Positions 9,057 through 19,425 of a DNA stretch of 64,000 nucleotides are shown here, piece after piece. The first letter of the stretch is position 1. Every line of letters starts with the position of its first letter. Position numbers and translations under genes: made by a program. The notes under the pieces were generated by a model. It made no database searches and had not been told where the DNA came from. It was given only the letters and a program-made list of their open reading frames with translations. The DNA comes from Bradyrhizobium barranii subsp. barranii (GTDB lineage: Bacteria > Pseudomonadota > Alphaproteobacteria > Rhizobiales > Xanthobacteraceae). Location: positions 8,291,501 to 8,355,500 of the forward strand of contig NZ_CP086136.1 of NCBI RefSeq assembly GCF_017565645.3, in the 5' to 3' direction.

Positions 9057-9308
9057 ATGAAAAGAATTCTATTAACGACAGTCGCCGTTCTCGCATTCGC
9101 TTCTCCGTCATTCGCGGCGGAGACTGGCAAAACCGTTGGCCAATCGCCCTCCTCGTTCTATCTGGCTCAGGATGCTGCGACCATGAAGTGTCAGATTGTC
9201 GAGAGCCAGCCTGCTACCGGCGGCAGCATGAAGGTTGTCGGTGCCGCCCACACGACAAAGGCCTCGGCAGAAGCCGCTTTGAAGGCGGACAAAACTTGCG
9301 CCAAGTAA
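9057..9308 (+). CDS. Small secreted protein, conserved hypothetical
   Basis: An 83-residue protein with a clear signal peptide (MKRILLTTVAVLAFASPSFA) and a short mature part containing YLAQDAATMKCQIVE and a final KADKTCAK; the two cysteines may form a disulfide in the periplasm. Similar short repeat-type proteins are frequent in bradyrhizobia. ATG 9057 is preferred over the upstream 9045 because the signal peptide begins there. Role unknown; a weak stress promoter upstream suggests stress induction. Confidence 0.7.
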   Translation: MKRILLTTVAVLAFASPSFAAETGKTVGQSPSSFYLAQDAATMKCQIVESQPATGGSMKVVGAAHTTKASAEAALKADKTCAK

Positions 9309-9482
9309 TCGGCTAAGTCGCGGCGCGAGTACAGAGGCGGGTCAGTGAGTTCGCTTAGAACCACGAATCCTCGGATCCGCCCCCACCAGCGCTTCGAGCA
9401 CTCTGGGTCGAGGTTCTTTATCGGCCAGCGGCACGCAATCGACTTCCCGCTTGAGATGCTCCAAGTTCGAGAGGATACGACC

Positions 9483-9830
9483 ATGAACCAGCAGACAATG
9501 AAATACGCGATTGCGGTCGCGCTCTTCGGTGCGGCGATGCTCGGCTCGGTGCTGCCTTCGGGGGCAGCTCCGATCTCGCCGAGCACGACTCTTCTGACAC
9601 AAGCGGCTTCTTCGTCCGGGGTGACAGAAATCTACTACCGACGCCACTACCGCGGTCGCGGCTACTACGGCGCTCCGGGGGCCGCAATTGGTCTTGGCAT
9701 CCTGGGTGCCGCGGCTGGAGCCGCCGCTTATGGAGCCTACGGTGGTAGCTATTACGGGCCGGGCTACTATGCGCCAGGCTACTACGGCGGCCCGTATCCC
9801 TATCGCCGCCAATACTACGCCCCGTATTGA
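9483..9830 (+). CDS. Secreted Gly/Tyr-rich protein
   Basis: A 115-residue protein: signal peptide (about 1-28, ending PSGAAPI), a Ser/Thr spacer, then a tail of Tyr, Gly and Arg (YYRRHYRGRGYYG, YYGPGYYAPGYYGG) with one glycine/alanine-rich hydrophobic stretch in the middle (AAIGLGILGAAAGAAAYGAY). Such tails are common in surface or cell-wall-associated proteins of rhizobia, function unknown. ATG 9483 follows GAGAGG. Confidence 0.65.
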   Translation: MNQQTMKYAIAVALFGAAMLGSVLPSGAAPISPSTTLLTQAASSSGVTEIYYRRHYRGRGYYGAPGAAIGLGILGAAAGAAAYGAYGGSYYGPGYYAPGYYGGPYPYRRQYYAPY

Positions 9831-10340
9831 GCGCACGAGCGACGCTGTTTGGGCGTGGCAACCTCTGTCACAGACCATGCCCACTCAACGCGCGCTCAAG
9901 CGCACTGGAGCGCGATGGCGCGGCTGCGCCCCTGTGATCCGGTCGACTGCATCGGCCCCTCCCATCCGGGGTCGCCTGCGGACTTTTGCAGGAGTCGGCG
10001 AATCGCAAGACAGACAAAACTTGCGCCAGGGAGCTAAAGGCGCGAGCGCGGGGCGGGTCTATCGGCTCGACCAGCAATCCCGAAGCGACTGACTCGTCCC
10101 GGCAACGCCACGGGCACCGCCGACCACGAGCCAAACAATACCAAGGCTGCCTCTCTCAAGCTCAAACTGCCTCCTGCTCCGCGTCCGCCGCGCTGGGTGG
10201 CATTTCAATCGAGAAGAAGTAGCGCAGCACTTGCCCAGTGATGCCGCCGACAGTCGTCGCCGGAAGCTTGAAGATCGCGCACTCAACTCGGACTACCGTG
10301 AGACCCAATATCCACAAGGTCCCACCAAAGGAGTCGGACA
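9831..10340. other. Intergenic, no gene seen
   Basis: No convincing coding frame or RNA. A short echo of the 9057 gene end (GACAAAACTTGCGCCA) recurs at about 10013, suggesting a small duplication of that gene's 3' end. Confidence 0.4.
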
Positions 10341-10505
10341 ATGTCGATCGGACTTATCCTCATCATCCTCCTCATCATCTTCCTGCTTGGTGGCTTCAGC
10401 GGCCGCTTCGGCGGCTACGGCTACGGCTATGGCCACGGTGGGATGGGGGTCATCGGTACCATCCTGGTCATCCTCGTCGTATTGCTACTTCTGGGTCGGC
10501 TCTGA
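10341..10505 (+). CDS. DUF3309-family small membrane protein
   Basis: A 54-residue protein with two hydrophobic stretches (MSIGLILIILLIIFLLGG and the C-terminal VIGTILVILVVLLLL) separated by a Gly/Tyr loop (GGYGYGYGHGGMG). This is the DUF3309 pattern; function unknown. ATG 10341 has AAAGGAG seven bases upstream. Confidence 0.8.
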   Translation: MSIGLILIILLIIFLLGGFSGRFGGYGYGYGHGGMGVIGTILVILVVLLLLGRL

Positions 10506-10600
10506 CCCTCGCAGGGTCGGCTGTGTCGACCCGGCGCCTCCCAAAATATCCTTTCCCCGGCGTACCGGGTCCCAACGAGCTCGACCAGCTGAAGCCGACA

Positions 10601-10818
10601 ATGCCCGCCGATGAAGGGGTGTTTGTGCCTGCCTCGGTCCTGCTGCAGCGGCTGCACGGCACCGGCAAGATCGCTTTACCCTGGGCTGGCTGATGGGTCG
10701 CCTACACAAGCGCTCCTTCGGCCCTATTATGCCGCTGCTCGCTGTGGTCGCTATTGCACCGGGTGTCTCGACCGTAGCCGGCCTGCTACTCATGATCCCC
10801 GCGTCCCAGATGATCGCG
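10601..10818 (+). pseudogene. ExoD-like exopolysaccharide protein, frameshifted N-terminal relic
   Basis: From ATG 10601 one frame reads MPADEGVFVPASVLLQRL; about 25 codons later the sense moves to another frame giving FTLGWLMGRLHKRSFG and a hydrophobic VVAIAPGVSTVAGLLLMIPA. This is the N-terminal half of ExoD-family membrane proteins, which affect exopolysaccharide production. The rest of the protein is missing after about 10818. One frameshift plus truncation makes it non-functional. Confidence 0.6.
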
Positions 10819-11129
10819 GTCTTCGGTCTAATCACGGGGACGACCAACCAGGGCGGAGCTATGCACTTCCCAAAATCCAGTAACGGTGGGGTGCGTCCTG
10901 ACTGGTTTGGTAACAATTCTCACCCGCCACCCGGCTGCATCGGCGGCTAAGGATCCGGTGAAGGCCAGCTGTGTGGTGCGAAAGTCGTTGGACGCCGCGT
11001 CATCAAATTTAAGAAAGCTTCCCATCGCGCAGGGGCATTGCGTTGTTCTCGACGTGCGCCAGAATACGCCGGACGTCGGTCGCTTCTTGTGCAGCCATTC
11101 AGCGGTGCTTGTCGAGATCGAGTGGCTCG

Positions 11130-11399
11130 TCACTCACGAGGCGCGTCGGCATCAATGCGCTGAGCGTCAGCCAAATCGACCGGGTTGATGGAAATCCTCT
11201 CCACCGTTGAAGTGCGCGGCGGCGCCGCCGGCACCGTGATCATAGTGGCAACGCGGCGAAACGCCTCGAACGACAATCCTTCGATCATCTCCTCATCGGT
11301 AATGACCTCGTAGGCACCCGGAGGCAGGAGGCGGTCGATGCCCTTGATCCGGAAGGGATGCTTGAAGGTGACCGTTTCGCGTCGGGAGCGCATGGTCAT
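11130..11399 (-). CDS. Conserved hypothetical protein
   Basis: An 89-residue soluble protein (HPFRIKGIDRLLPPGAYEVITDEEMIEGLSF). Rhizobial homologues of this length are common as I recall, with no known function; the middle looks like a small beta fold. ATG 11399 has AAGGAT upstream. Stands alone. Confidence 0.7.
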   Translation of the reverse strand: MTMRSRRETVTFKHPFRIKGIDRLLPPGAYEVITDEEMIEGLSFEAFRRVATMITVPAAPPRTSTVERISINPVDLADAQRIDADAPRE

Positions 11400-11952
11400 G
11401 ATCGGCTATCCTTCAGAAACGGCTTTGCATCGGCGCGATAGTGAAGCAATCCGTTTACAGTGCTCTCTGTGCCGAGATTAGCTATCTCTTTATCATAAGA
11501 TGGCTGCGAAGTCACCAAACACAAGGCAATACACATCGCGGATTTGTTATAGATGCCGGCGGACGAAATGCTTGCTGATGCCAAGTGAAAAAATGCGAGT
11601 TGGCGATCGGCAAGCATCGCGACTCGGAGAGAAGAAATGCTATCTCGCAAATCTACCAGCCGAGATAGACTTGCGGCGGTTGGCTACAACCGTCATGGCG
11701 CGATGGGACGGTTCTGGCACGGTCTTCATCGTCACGCTCTTATGACGATGATTGCTTACGCCTTCTTGCAGCACTTCCGCATTGCCAAGACGGGGCGCAA
11801 AAATGAATCGACGGCCACCACCTCAGCCCAACCTGCCAGCCGCGCGTCCCGTCATCGTCGCTCTCATTCTTCAGCCATCAGATCCGCGATACGGATACTG
11901 CAGAACACAGGTCAGCGAAGAGCAAGGCGTGAACAAATCAGCCAAAGTCGTG
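11400..11952. other. Intergenic, no gene seen
   Basis: Lower-GC stretch near 11460-11560. Short frames exist but show no recognisable protein and no ribosome site. Nothing else noted. Confidence 0.4.
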
Positions 11953-12228
11953 TTAGCGCCCACCCGAAGCGCCTTTATGATCGTGCAGGAAACGGGCGAT
12001 CCGCGTCTTCAACACGGTGGCGTCGTGCGATTTGCCCGAGGCCGCGTGCTCGAAGAGCCTGCGCTGGACGTCAGTAGGCAGATCATTCCATTCGCTGACA
12101 AGGGCGGCACCCAGACATTCCAGGACTCTGCGCTCCACATCGCGCAAATCGCTGGCTTCATAGGGTAAAGGCCACGCCAACTCCTGCGCTCCGCCTTCCT
12201 CGTCCCAACGGTCGAGAGCGGTTGCCAT
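11953..12228 (-). CDS. Conserved hypothetical protein
   Basis: A 91-residue mainly helical protein starting MATALDRWDEEGG, with LECLGAALVSEWNDLPTDVQRRLFEHA and a basic C-terminus. Homologues of the same size occur in Bradyrhizobium as I recall; function unknown. ATG 12228 follows GGGAGAAG, which makes the upstream ATG at 12285 unlikely. Confidence 0.7.
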   Translation of the reverse strand: MATALDRWDEEGGAQELAWPLPYEASDLRDVERRVLECLGAALVSEWNDLPTDVQRRLFEHAASGKSHDATVLKTRIARFLHDHKGASGGR

Positions 12229-12437
12229 TTCTTCTCCCGACGTTGGCCTTCGACCTTTCTTTTTGACCATTCTATATAGTCGCACATGTCGGCATTAAGC
12301 GCCATTCGCTCGATCGCGGGGCGATCCGAAGCGCCAATCCTTCCAGTACCGAGAATGCCGCGGCCGCGGAACTCGGTAGTTCGCCCATCGGTTATTGCAA
12401 CGGTTTGTTCGCGCGGCGTACAGACTCAAGGTTCACC

Positions 12438-12686
12438 ATGGATGTGATCGTTACACCCGCAGAGGGAGGCACGGTTTGGCAGCTGACGGACCTGCTCGGC
12501 CGCTCGATGGGGCGCATCACGGCAAGCGCTCCCCGTCAATTCATGATCTATCCGGGGGGCCACGCCTCGGAAACTATGGCCGGCATACAGCAAGGGCCGC
12601 ACGCCTCGCTCGACGCCGCACTGGCTGAGATCGAAAGGCACACCCGGGGCGTCTGCCGACGCAATCCTGGTGAAGATCAGCTTTAG
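12438..12686 (+). CDS. Small conserved hypothetical protein
   Basis: An 82-residue protein (MDVIVTPAEGGTVWQLTDLLGRSMGRI), probably a small beta-rich domain followed by a helix with LDAALAEIERHTRG. Not recognised. ATG 12438 has AAGG upstream. A GGAAC at 12368 followed at 17 bases by GGTT resembles an EcfG stress promoter imperfectly. Confidence 0.55.
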   Translation: MDVIVTPAEGGTVWQLTDLLGRSMGRITASAPRQFMIYPGGHASETMAGIQQGPHASLDAALAEIERHTRGVCRRNPGEDQL

Positions 12687-12987
12687 ACAGCGCCCAACAA
12701 TCCAGCTCGTCGCTAGAGTATCTACTGCGAGAGGATTTATGTATTTTACAAGTAACACCCTGATCTTGCAGCTCAATGTCCATGCGTCGCGCCCGACCTC
12801 AAGCGCCCAGATTGCCTGATGACGGGACCATCGGTTCCGGTAGAAGGACTTGTGGATTTTCGCGTGAGGACCGAGGCGAATGTGGGCTCCGGCGGATGTC
12901 ACCGCTCGATCATTTGCGGTGCCGTGTTCGCCGAGATCTTTTGGCGGCTGGGCTTGACGCAACCCTGACAGTGCGGAGGGAACCCGC

Positions 12988-14352
12988 TTGAGCCGCTTGG
13001 TCATCGTCTCCAACCGTGTCGCCTTGCCGGGGGAAGCTGCGCAGCGCAGCGGCGGGCTTGTGACCGGCCTCGTCGACGCTCTGCATCAGGCTGGAGGCTT
13101 ATGGTTCGGGTGGAGTGGCAAGCTTGGAGAAACAACACCAGAGCCGAACGTTTTTGAGACCGAGGAAGTGACGTACGCTACCGTCGATCTTACCCGCGCG
13201 GACCATGACGGCTACTACAGCGGCTTCTCCAACGCGGCACTGTGGCCCTTATTCCACTATCGCCTTGACCTCATGAACTTTACCCGCCGGGACTTGGCCG
13301 CCTATCGACGGGTGAACGCCCTGCTCGCCGACGCCCTCGCGCCGCTGCTCAGGCCGAGTGACCTCGTGTGGGTGCATGACTACCATCTGATCCCGATGGC
13401 CGAGGAACTTCGCCGCGCCGGGGCCACACAACGGATCGGGTTCTTCTTGCATACGCCGTTTCCGTCGTTGGGGGTGCTGGCGACCCTTCCTCACTACAGC
13501 GACCTGCTGAAATCACTGTGCGCTTACGATCTCGTCGGCTTCCAGACGGTGGAGGATTTGACCGCCTTCCATGACGCCATCCTTCGCCGCGCAGGCGGCA
13601 AGGTTTCGTCCGATGGCCACGTTCACGCCTTCGATCGGGATCTACGCGCCGGCGCCTTCCCGATTGGTATCGATACTGAAGCCATCGCCGACATGGCCGG
13701 TCGCGCTGTGAAATCCCGAACGGCACGCCGGCTGCAGGAGAGTCTCCGGGGGCGCAAGCTCATCATTGGGGTTGACCGGCTCGATTACAGTAAGGGACTC
13801 GAGCACCGGTTCAAAGCGTTCGCCGCCTTTCTCGACGGCTATCCCGCGTACCGCAACCACGTCCGCTTCCTGCAGATCGCCACCGCAACGCGCAGCGACG
13901 TTCCTGAATACCGTGCGCTGCGGCAGAGGCTCGGTGCGCTGGCAGGCGACGTGGCCGGTCGCTTCGCGGAACTCGATTGGGCACCGATCCAGTATTTGAA
14001 CAGGAGCTTTTCGCAGCGCTCGCTCGCTGGCTTCTTTCGGCTCAGTCACGTCGCTCTTGTCACTCCGTTGCGCGACGGAATGAACCTGGTTGCCAAGGAG
14101 TATGTCGCTGCACAGGACCCCGATGACCCCGGCGTGCTCATTCTCTCACCCTTCGCCGGCGCGGCCTATGAACTCGACGCTGCCGTGATCGCCAACCCGT
14201 ATGACCCCGACGCCGTCGCCGAAGCATTGCAGACAGCGCTGGGGATGCCACTTGGGGAGCGATGCGAGCGTTGGCGGACCATGATGGCGGTACTACGCCG
14301 CAATAGCATTGCGGCGTGGCGCGAGAATTTTCTTGGCGCTCTCAGCCGCTAA
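12988..14352 (+). CDS. otsA: Trehalose-6-phosphate synthase (OtsA, GT20)
   Basis: Makes trehalose-6-phosphate from UDP-glucose and glucose-6-phosphate in the cytoplasm, for osmotic and desiccation protection. The 454-residue protein has family hallmarks in order: GGLWFGWSG, VWVHDYHLIPM, FFLHTPFPS, LVGFQT, GVDRLDYSKGLEHR and LRDGMNLVAKEYVAAQ. The start is TTG 12988, with GGAGGG eight bases before it. No otsB is adjacent, so the phosphatase must be encoded elsewhere or be replaced by another. Confidence 0.95.
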   Translation: MSRLVIVSNRVALPGEAAQRSGGLVTGLVDALHQAGGLWFGWSGKLGETTPEPNVFETEEVTYATVDLTRADHDGYYSGFSNAALWPLFHYRLDLMNFTRRDLAAYRRVNALLADALAPLLRPSDLVWVHDYHLIPMAEELRRAGATQRIGFFLHTPFPSLGVLATLPHYSDLLKSLCAYDLVGFQTVEDLTAFHDAILRRAGGKVSSDGHVHAFDRDLRAGAFPIGIDTEAIADMAGRAVKSRTARRLQESLRGRKLIIGVDRLDYSKGLEHRFKAFAAFLDGYPAYRNHVRFLQIATATRSDVPEYRALRQRLGALAGDVAGRFAELDWAPIQYLNRSFSQRSLAGFFRLSHVALVTPLRDGMNLVAKEYVAAQDPDDPGVLILSPFAGAAYELDAAVIANPYDPDAVAEALQTALGMPLGERCERWRTMMAVLRRNSIAAWRENFLGALSR

Positions 14353-14641
14353 CTTGGGATGTCGTCCGGAACGTAGCATCGGTGCAGCAAGTCGCGATAA
14401 TCTCGTTCGTCAACGAGGTTGCCCCAGTCCGCCGATAAGGTGTTACTTCGAAATCATCTCCCCGGCGGAAATGATCCACGAGTGACGGGACCACTTGCAT
14501 CCGCTTCATCGTCGCGCTGAACCAGATAGACCAAAGGCAAGTCGTCCACAGTTCTCCGCTTTCGCGTCAACGTAGTACACTTCTCCTGCTTCCCATCCCA
14601 AAGCGGCCTGTACCGGATCGTCACACCCCTCTTAACTGTGG

Positions 14642-15181
14642 ATGCAACGAATGACCAACGAGCAAAGCCACAAAGTGCACCTAGGTCCCGAAGATCAGGA
14701 GCGGTTGCGAGAACTTCGGGCGCAAAAGCCAGCCCGCAACGTACCCAAGCTCGCACTGACGCCGGGCGCGATGCTTGCCGACCGGGTTGCTGAAACAGTT
14801 GGTTCTTGGCGCTTCATCATCATCCAAAGCGTCCTTCTTGGCATTTGGATCATTCTGAACATGATAGCATTCATCAACCATTGGGACCCCTATCCCTTCA
14901 TTTTGCTGAACTTGGTCCTTTCTTTCCAGGCAGCCTACGCAGCGCCCATCATCATGATGAGCCAGAACCGCCAATCTGAGATTGACCGCAGGCACGCAGA
15001 ACACGACTACCGAATAAATGTGAAGGCTGAACTCGAGATCGAATTGCTGCACAACAAGATTGACGCCTTGCGCGAGCAAGAAATCTTGCAGCTACTCAAC
15101 ATCATTCAGCGTTTGTCCGCGCACCTTGCGCCCGAGCTTGTCGCGGCTATCGAGGCCGAAGCGGTGCCGGGTAAGACCTAG
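14642..15181 (+). CDS. DUF1003-family membrane protein
   Basis: A 179-residue protein with a soluble N-terminus, two membrane helices (about 57-77 FIIIQSVLLGIWIILNMIAF and 85-104 LLNLVLSFQAAYAAPIIMM) and a C-terminal coiled-coil (ELEIELLHNKIDALREQEI). The DUF1003 core GSWRFII and MMSQNRQ is visible. Function unknown. Start may be ATG 14642 or 14651; neither has a strong ribosome site. Confidence 0.85.
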   Translation: MQRMTNEQSHKVHLGPEDQERLRELRAQKPARNVPKLALTPGAMLADRVAETVGSWRFIIIQSVLLGIWIILNMIAFINHWDPYPFILLNLVLSFQAAYAAPIIMMSQNRQSEIDRRHAEHDYRINVKAELEIELLHNKIDALREQEILQLLNIIQRLSAHLAPELVAAIEAEAVPGKT

Positions 15182-15462
15182 GCGGTGACGACCTTGTCTG
15201 TCATGGACCAGAAGGGAAGCGGGAAGCACTGATGTTTATCGGGCACGAGATTTTCATTCCCGCTCTATCGTCGAGGTTGTCAGTTAGAGGGCACTTGTAG
15301 CGCTGACACCTTCGAGGCGACGCCAAGTTCGACCGGATCCGCTAGTCAAGGCACAGGCTGCTCGCGATGTTCCTGAAGCAGTTCGTCAAGTCGTTTTTCA
15401 CACCACGTGAACACCTTCGCCTCGGCCAAGGCAACGGCCTCAGTGCGGGGGCATCTGAGGCC

Positions 15463-15607
15463 GCTAACCCGTCTTATTCGCGAGAGGGCGCCTGAGAGGC
15501 TGGCGAGCGTGGTGTAAAGCGCTGATGCGGCGTAGGATTCGGTTGCGAAGCCACCCCATCACCTTCAACCGCGAACGCCACGCCCGCCATGACCGATGAT
15601 ACGATTT
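15463..15607 (+). repeat. Truncated left end of a second IS1380 copy
   Basis: The region repeats, with few changes, the left terminus and transposase start found at 15812-15945 (CCCGTCTTATTCG, AAGCGCTGATGCGGCG, the ATGACCGA start), then diverges. It is a solo left-end fragment lying about 350 bases before the fuller copy in the same orientation. Confidence 0.75.
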
Positions 15608-15811
15608 CAGACCACTATCGAGAAGCAAGAATTCAACACAAATAAAACCTCTGCCTCGCGCTCGATCTCTTCATGCTTGATAGTCTCGTTTCGGAGGCTG
15701 ATCACCTACCGCGTCTAATAGGCCGCTCGCGCCGGTTTCTTTGGACGCGGCACGACCGCGACTCCACGTTTCGGCACAGAAATGATCGGGAGTCACTCAA
15801 TCTTTCTTCAA

Positions 15812-17437
15812 CTTAACCCGTCTTATTCGTAAGAGTGCGCCTGAGGGGTAAAGCGCTGATGCGGCGTAGGATTCGGTTGCGAAGCCAACCCCATCACCTC
15901 CAACCGCGAACGCCACGCCCGCCATGACCGACGATACGATTCCGCCCTTCTCGTTTCCAGCCGTTCACGCCAAGAAAGTCACAGCTGCCTTCGATGGTGG
16001 GCGCCTAACCTCGAACGGGGGCGTGATGCTTCTGGCGATGGCCGAGCGGCGTCTCGGTTTGGCCAACAATCTGGCCCGGGTGTTCCCGGATCGGCGCGAT
16101 CCGACGCGGGTCGTGCACAGCCTGGTCGATATGCTCCGCGCTCGCATGTTCGCGATCTGCTGCGGCTACGAGGACGCCGACGACCTCGATCATCTGAGGT
16201 CCGATCCGGCATTCAAACTGGCCTGCGGACGGCTGCCGGACACGGGCCGGGATTTGTGTTCCCAGCCGACGCTGTCGCGGCTGGAGAATGCTCCGCGCCT
16301 GCGCGACGTGATCCGGCTGACCTACATTTTGGTCGACGCATGGATGGATAGCTACCCCCACGAGCCGGCATCCGTCACGCTCGACATCGATGATACCTGC
16401 GACGTCGTCCACGGCCATCAGCAGCTCTCGCTGTTCAACGCTCATTATGACGAACGCTGCTTCCTGCCGATCCACGTCTACGACACGGAGAAGAGCCGGC
16501 CCGTGGCCGTCGTGCTGCGGCCCGGCAAGACGCCGGGCGGCGTCGAGGTGCGTGCCCATCTGCGCCGCCTGGTACGGCATATCCGGACGCGATGGCACAA
16601 CACGCAAATTACGTTCCGTGGCGACGGGCACTATGCCCGGCCGGAGGCCATGGCGTGGTGCGAGACCAACGGCATCGACTACATCTTCGGTCTGTCCGGC
16701 ACCAAGCCTCTCGCCAGAAAAGTCGACGAGGTCGCCGACGACATCCGCACGCGACGCGCCATCGAGAACCTGCCGGTTCTGCGTGGCTATACCGAGACGC
16801 GCCACAAGGCAAAGTCCTGGGATCGCGAACGGCGCACTGTCGCCCGTATTGAGGCGACGAGCTCGGCCTCGACATCCGCTTCGTCGTCACCAGCCTCGAT
16901 GTCGGCTCGGCCGAGTGGATCTACGACAGCCTGTATTGCGCGCGCGGCCAAGCCGAGAATCTGATCAAGCTGCATAAGACGCAGCTCGCCTCCGATCGCA
17001 CCAGCTGCCGTTCGGCGCTCGCCAACCAGGTCCGTCTCGTGCTCCATACGGCCGCTTATTGGCTGATGCTGACCGTGCGCGACGCCATTCCCAAAGCCCG
17101 GGAATTGGCCGCTGCCGAGTTCGCGACGCTGCGTCTTCGGCTCTTGAAAATCGCCGCCCGTGTCGTCGAGACCACGAGCCGCATTCGCCTTGCGTTTGCC
17201 GCGGCATGTCCCGAAGCCGACCTGATCTGCGGCTTGCCCGGCGCGCTGCTGCCGCTCGGTCCTTGACCGGCGGGGCGTCCGCCCCCGTTCGCCCAACCCA
17301 TCCCTCAAGCGCGTTGCAAAGTACCGGTCGTCAGGCGGCGAAAAGCCGAAGGCAATCCTGTGCGCCTCGTCAGACAAGATGTGCGGCCGCATCAATCGGG
17401 CCCAAAAGCCGCACTCTCACGAATAGGACGGGCTAAG
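15812..17437 (+). mobile_element. IS1380-family element, transposase frameshifted
   Basis: About 1.63 kb bounded by imperfect inverted repeats: left CTTAACCCGTCTTATTCG at 15812, right complement CTTAGCCCGTCCTATTCG ending at 17437. It contains one transposase gene. A clear target duplication was not identified. Confidence 0.8.
15924..17266 (+). pseudogene. IS1380-family transposase with a -1 frameshift
   Basis: The first frame runs from ATG 15924 with the family N-terminus (VTAAFDGGRLTSNGG), first catalytic acid in LDIDDTCD, and GDGHYARPEAMAWCE. At about 16855 one base is missing: the family sequence ELGLDIRFVVTSL continues in the next frame to the TGA at 17266, including the last acid region YCARGQAENLIK. 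Repairing one base would give about 446 residues, the usual length. As it stands it is inactive unless the base is an assembly error. Confidence 0.85.
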
Positions 17438-17863
17438 CCTTCCGCCGGGCATTGGGGCAAAATGTCGACCGGTCAGTGGGCTTGGTTCTCGAAGATAAGA
17501 TCTCCGATTGCGGAGGACCAAGAAGTCCCAAGATCAATCGTTCCAGCCGTTTGAGAATATTGCCTGTCCTAACTTGGGCAATATTCGAAAGACTCAGGAC
17601 GTGCCCCTCCGCCCTCGGGGCTCACCGCCGGCACTGACTTGCCATTTGGCGGAAGCGATGACTTCGGTGCGTCGCCGTCTTTGGGTAGCGCTCGGACAAG
17701 CAATCCGCTCGAGCATGCCAGCACGCTACGCCGATTCTGCACCTGATGAATAACTCCCGCTAGACTGTATGTCCCCTCCACAAAATGAGGCGACTCACCC
17801 TCGATGTTGCGACGAGGGTTGCCTGGATGGACCGGGCAGAGCCTCAAACAAGGAGGGCGAGTC
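17438..17863. other. IS-flanking region, no gene seen
   Basis: Between the IS1380 right end and the IS110 transposase. Contains a short inverted repeat (GAATATTGCC at 17551 and GGGCAATATTC at 17577) and AAGGAGGG just before 17864 as ribosome site. Probably includes the left end of the IS110 element, which has no terminal repeats to mark it. Confidence 0.4.
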
Positions 17864-18982
17864 GTGGGTCATCATACCGAGGTCTTTGTCGGAATCGATA
17901 CGTCAAAATCGCGCAATGCAATAGCCATTGCCGATGGCGGCCGTGGCGGCGAGGTACGATATCTCGGGGAGTTTCCTGCCACGGAGGCAGCGATCCGAAA
18001 GCTGGTGGCAAAGCTTGCAGCGAAATGCTGTCATCTGACGTTTTGCTACGAAGCAGGGCCGACAGGCTATGGCCTCTACAGACTGCTCAAGAGCCTCGGC
18101 CATGACTGCCTGGTGGTGGCCCCCTCGCTCGTTCCGAAGAAGGCCGGCGATCGAGTGAAGACGAACCGGCGCGATGCGGTAAGCCTCGCCAAGCTGTTGC
18201 GCGCGGGCGAGCTCACTGCAGTGTGGGTGCCGGACGAGCGCCATGAGGCGATGCGCGATCTCTCGCGCGCCCGTCAGGCAGTGAAGAAGGACCTCCAGGG
18301 CAAGCGTCAGCAGATCTCGTCATTGATGCTGCGGCTGGGACGCATCTATCCGGGCAAGACAACGTGGGGACCCGCCCACATGAGATGGCTGATGTCGCAG
18401 AAGCTCGAGCATCGCGAGCAGCGCATCGCATTCGAAGAGTTACTTGAGGGGATACGCCAGGAAAGTGAGCGAATGGAGCGTTTGGAAGATGCCATCCGCG
18501 AGGTAGTACCCGAGTGGTCGCTTGCCGAGGTTGTCGCGGCCCTACAGGCGATGCGGGGGATTGATCTCATCGCGGCTGTGGGGGTGCTGGCCGAGATCGG
18601 TGATCTCTCCCGCTTTCAAAATCCGCGCGAGCTGATGAGCTATCTGGGTCTGGTGCCCAGGGAAAACTCGACTGGCGACAAGGTCAAGCGAGGCGGCATC
18701 ACCAAAGCCGGTAATGGGCGGGCGCGACGTATTCTTGTGGAGGCGGCCTGGAGCTATCGATATCCGCCGCGCGTAAGCCGAGATAAGCAGCCAAAGGTGG
18801 AGGCCGCACCGAGACGCGCGCGAGAGATTGCGTGGAAAGCGCAAACCAGATTGTGCGGACGCTTCCGCTCACTCGAGCGGAAGGGCAAGCGGCGAACCGT
18901 AATCGTCACGGCGATTGCCCGAGAGCTATCCGCCTTCATTTGGGCAATCAATCGCGAGCTCATGCCACCTCGACAGGCGTAA
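17864..18982 (+). CDS. IS110-family transposase, intact
   Basis: A 372-residue DEDD transposase. N-terminal RuvC-like domain: GIDTSKSRNAIAI (first Asp), FCYEAGPTGYGLYR (Glu), RVKTNRRDAVSLAKLL (Asp pair). C-terminal Tnp20 domain with the AMRGIDLIAAVGVLAEIG hairpin, YLGLVPRENSTG (the conserved serine) and GGITKAGNGRARRIL. Start GTG 17864 follows AAGGAGGG; an upstream ATG at 17804 lacks a site. The length is normal, so it may be active. Confidence 0.9.
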   Translation: MGHHTEVFVGIDTSKSRNAIAIADGGRGGEVRYLGEFPATEAAIRKLVAKLAAKCCHLTFCYEAGPTGYGLYRLLKSLGHDCLVVAPSLVPKKAGDRVKTNRRDAVSLAKLLRAGELTAVWVPDERHEAMRDLSRARQAVKKDLQGKRQQISSLMLRLGRIYPGKTTWGPAHMRWLMSQKLEHREQRIAFEELLEGIRQESERMERLEDAIREVVPEWSLAEVVAALQAMRGIDLIAAVGVLAEIGDLSRFQNPRELMSYLGLVPRENSTGDKVKRGGITKAGNGRARRILVEAAWSYRYPPRVSRDKQPKVEAAPRRAREIAWKAQTRLCGRFRSLERKGKRRTVIVTAIARELSAFIWAINRELMPPRQA

Positions 18983-18989
18983 CGTCGCT

Positions 18990-19047
18990 GGGGGCTGTGG
19001 ACCGCTCGAGTCGTGAGGTGCGCTCGACCGGCCCACAGCCCCCTTTG
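18990..19047 (+). terminator. Probable intrinsic terminator after the IS110 transposase
   Basis: Stem GGGGGCTGTGG (18990) pairs with CCACAGCCCCC (19033), followed by TTTGTT. The loop is long (about 32 bases), so it may instead be an element-end structure. Confidence 0.5.
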
Positions 19048-19425
19048 TTGCAATCAGGATCAGGGTAGTCGCAGACATCAATCGTGCAGAGGTGAAGGTG
19101 GGACCACGGCAGGGGAAATCCTGAAACCCATTATGTGGCCGATCATCCGATCGACGCCCGACGCTAGACCAGGGACAGCCCCAGACGAAAAAACGGAAAT
19201 GCGGTATCCAACCCGCGCATCAGAGCCTGTTCACCGACGTCTTTGGGTTCCGCCTTCTCCTCTGCACGATCCATCGGCGCAAGAACTTCACGATGAGTCC
19301 TCGTGGAGATGGAAAACCGTGCGTTGTGTGCTTGACTGGGGACATCAGAATGGAATGGTCCGGCCGTGCTCCGGCCCTGCCGGTACGAGAAGCTGGCAAG
19401 GGGTGTTCAAGACAAGGAGCACGCC

